Shown here piece after piece: positions 62,513 to 64,000 of a stretch of 64,000 nucleotides of DNA (position 1 is the stretch's first letter; each line of letters begins with the position of its first letter). Position numbers and translations under genes: made by a program. Below the pieces are notes generated by a model. It saw nothing but the letters and a program-made list of their open reading frames with translations. It was not told where the DNA came from and ran no database searches. Source of the stretch: Stramonita haemastoma (taxonomy: Eukaryota; Mollusca; Gastropoda; Neogastropoda; Muricidae); contig CM060334.1 of the NCBI GenBank assembly GCA_030674155.1, positions 33,002,839-33,066,838 of the forward strand. The letters run 5' to 3'.

Positions 62513-62554
62513 ACAGAGAGAGAGAGAGGGAGGGAGGGAGGGGAGGGAGGGAGG

Positions 62555-62625
<71 letters not shown>
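62513..62625. repeat. (GA)n / (GGGA)n tract
   Basis: gggagggagg block followed by about 28 GA units. Confidence 0.97.
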
Positions 62626-62626
<1 letters not shown>

Positions 62627-62784
62627 ACTGAACACTGAAAAGTTTTATTGTACATCGGCCTTACGCCATTATACAAAACATGTTTGAGGCAGGGGGAAGG
62701 TAAACATCATAGTAGAAAACAATTCCATCCATTCATCGTTTCCAATTCTGCAATTACATGAGTCACATTCAATGCCCTCTAGTT

Positions 62785-63350
62785 AACATCATCGCCATCA
62801 TCATTTTTATCAAGTATATAATCACTGCCATCAGCATCGTCATTATCCATATCTACAGCTGCAGCAAGTATATCAATATCGTCATCATTACTGTCATCAT
62901 CTACGTCATCATTGTCAAAATCATTCTCTTCGTCATCTGCACTATCATCCTCCTCTTCAACCTTTATAATTCTCATCGTCACGGTTATCATCTTCAGTGT
63001 CTACACAATAGTCACGATCATAATCCTCGTCTTCTTCATCACTGTTTCCATCGTCATCTTTAACTTCTTCATCACAGTCACCATTACCACAGTCACTTTC
63101 CACACCTACACCATCGTTACCATCATCACCTTTAGTAACCAAATCATCAAACCATCATCACCATTAGTGATCACATCATCATTACCATCATCATCATCAT
63201 CATTAGTATTCATATCCTGATAACCATCAGTACCTCCTTCAACGGTTCTACCATCTACATCCTCCTCTATAATCACCACCTTCCGCACTTACATCACCAT
63301 CAGTATCATCTTCAGAATTCAACATTTACATCACCACCATCAGTATCATC
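62785..63350. repeat. degenerate (ATC)n-rich region
   Basis: Irregular atc/tcatc-based sequence leading into the 24-bp repeat. It is probably older, decayed minisatellite. Confidence 0.8.
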
Positions 63351-63351
63351 T

Positions 63352-64000
63352 TCAGAATTCAACATTTACATCACCATCCCCAATCTCTCCAACATTTAAA
63401 TCACCATCATCTTCAGCATTTACATCACCATCACCTTTATCCCCCACATTTACATCACCATCATCTTCAGCATTTTCACCCCCATCACCATCCTCTTCAA
63501 CATTTACATCACCATAATCATCATCTTCAGCATTTCCATCACCATCATCTTCAACATTTCCATCCCCAGCACCATCATCTTCAGCATTTACATCACCATT
63601 ATTTTCAACGTTTACATCATCATCATCTTCAGCATTTACATCAACAGCATCTTCAGCATTTACATCGCTAGCATCATCAGCATTTACATCACCATCCTCT
63701 TCATCATTTACATCACCATCATCTTCAGCATTTGCAATCACCATCATCTTCGGCATTTATATCACTATTATCTTCAGCATTTACTTCACCATCATCTTCA
63801 GCATTTACATCACCATCATCTTCAGCATTTACAACACCAGCACCATCATCTTCAGCATTTACATCACCATCATCTTCAGCATTTACATCACAAGCACCAT
63901 CCTCTTCAGCATTAACATCACCATCATCTTCATCATTTACATCACCATCACCTTCAGCATTTACATCAACAGCATCTTCAGCATTTACATCACCAGCATC
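63352..64000 (-). repeat. 24-bp minisatellite, open as an Asp/Glu-rich frame, runs off the right edge
   Basis: The unit acatcaccatcatcttcagc + attt is repeated more than 20 times, with 30-base variants that add agcacc. On the minus strand it reads DGDVNAED over and over. All unit lengths are multiples of three. One extra base near 63737 breaks the frame (GDCKC then stop) and the repeat continues in a second frame to 63352. No start, splice site or flanking coding sequence is visible, so it is listed as a repeat, not a gene. Confidence 0.85.

Overview
The window looks like animal nuclear DNA, most likely from a lophotrochozoan and possibly a marine mollusc. The phylum is an inference from repeat style and gene structure and was not checked. 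Genes here are split into short exons by kilobase-scale introns. There are abundant dinucleotide microsatellites, tRNA-derived SINEs, fragments of non-LTR retrotransposons and a TTAA-flanked DNA transposon. There are no prokaryotic operons, rRNA genes, intact tRNA genes or CRISPR arrays.

One multi-exon gene dominates the window, on the minus strand from about 60.2 kb down to a stop codon at 15927. Its exons encode, in order: four ankyrin-type repeats (60.19 to 57.48 kb); a low-complexity basic and acidic linker (48.0 to 34.3 kb); a long coiled-coil (40.9 to 19.8 kb); and a short conserved tail reading YRTHLLSAVQGHMD (16.6 and 16.0 kb). The ankyrin plus coiled-coil layout, and above all the tail, identify a homologue of vertebrate RAI14 (ankycorbin) / UACA, which are actin- and membrane-associated scaffold proteins. 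The amino terminus and first ankyrin repeats are not visible and probably lie beyond the right edge. Most exon junctions are phase-consistent. Three places are not: 57.5 to 48.0 kb, 46.8 to 42.4 kb and 28.5 to 28.0 kb, where an exon is missing from my model or a base is wrong. The largest exon (19823-20874) is one base short of keeping frame.

From 15.9 down to about 8.6 kb there is a long stretch with few repeats that suits a 3' UTR of this gene. From 1 to about 9.2 kb the base composition changes polarity (T-rich on the plus strand), and a good plus-strand polyadenylation signal lies at 9180. This suggests a convergent plus-strand neighbour whose 3' end overlaps the tail of the minus-strand gene. 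No coding exon of that neighbour was recognised.

The introns are crowded with mobile DNA. There are about twenty copies of a tRNA-headed SINE (family A, at least three kinds of 3' end), two other dispersed families (B and C) and three 5'-truncated LINE fragments, one with a clean 12-bp target duplication. A 1112-bp piggyBac-like element has perfect 15-bp inverted ends and TTAA duplications. Two copies of family C have been split by later insertions, so relative insertion ages can be read directly. The right edge is a 24-bp minisatellite that stays open in one minus-strand frame as an Asp/Glu-rich repeat.
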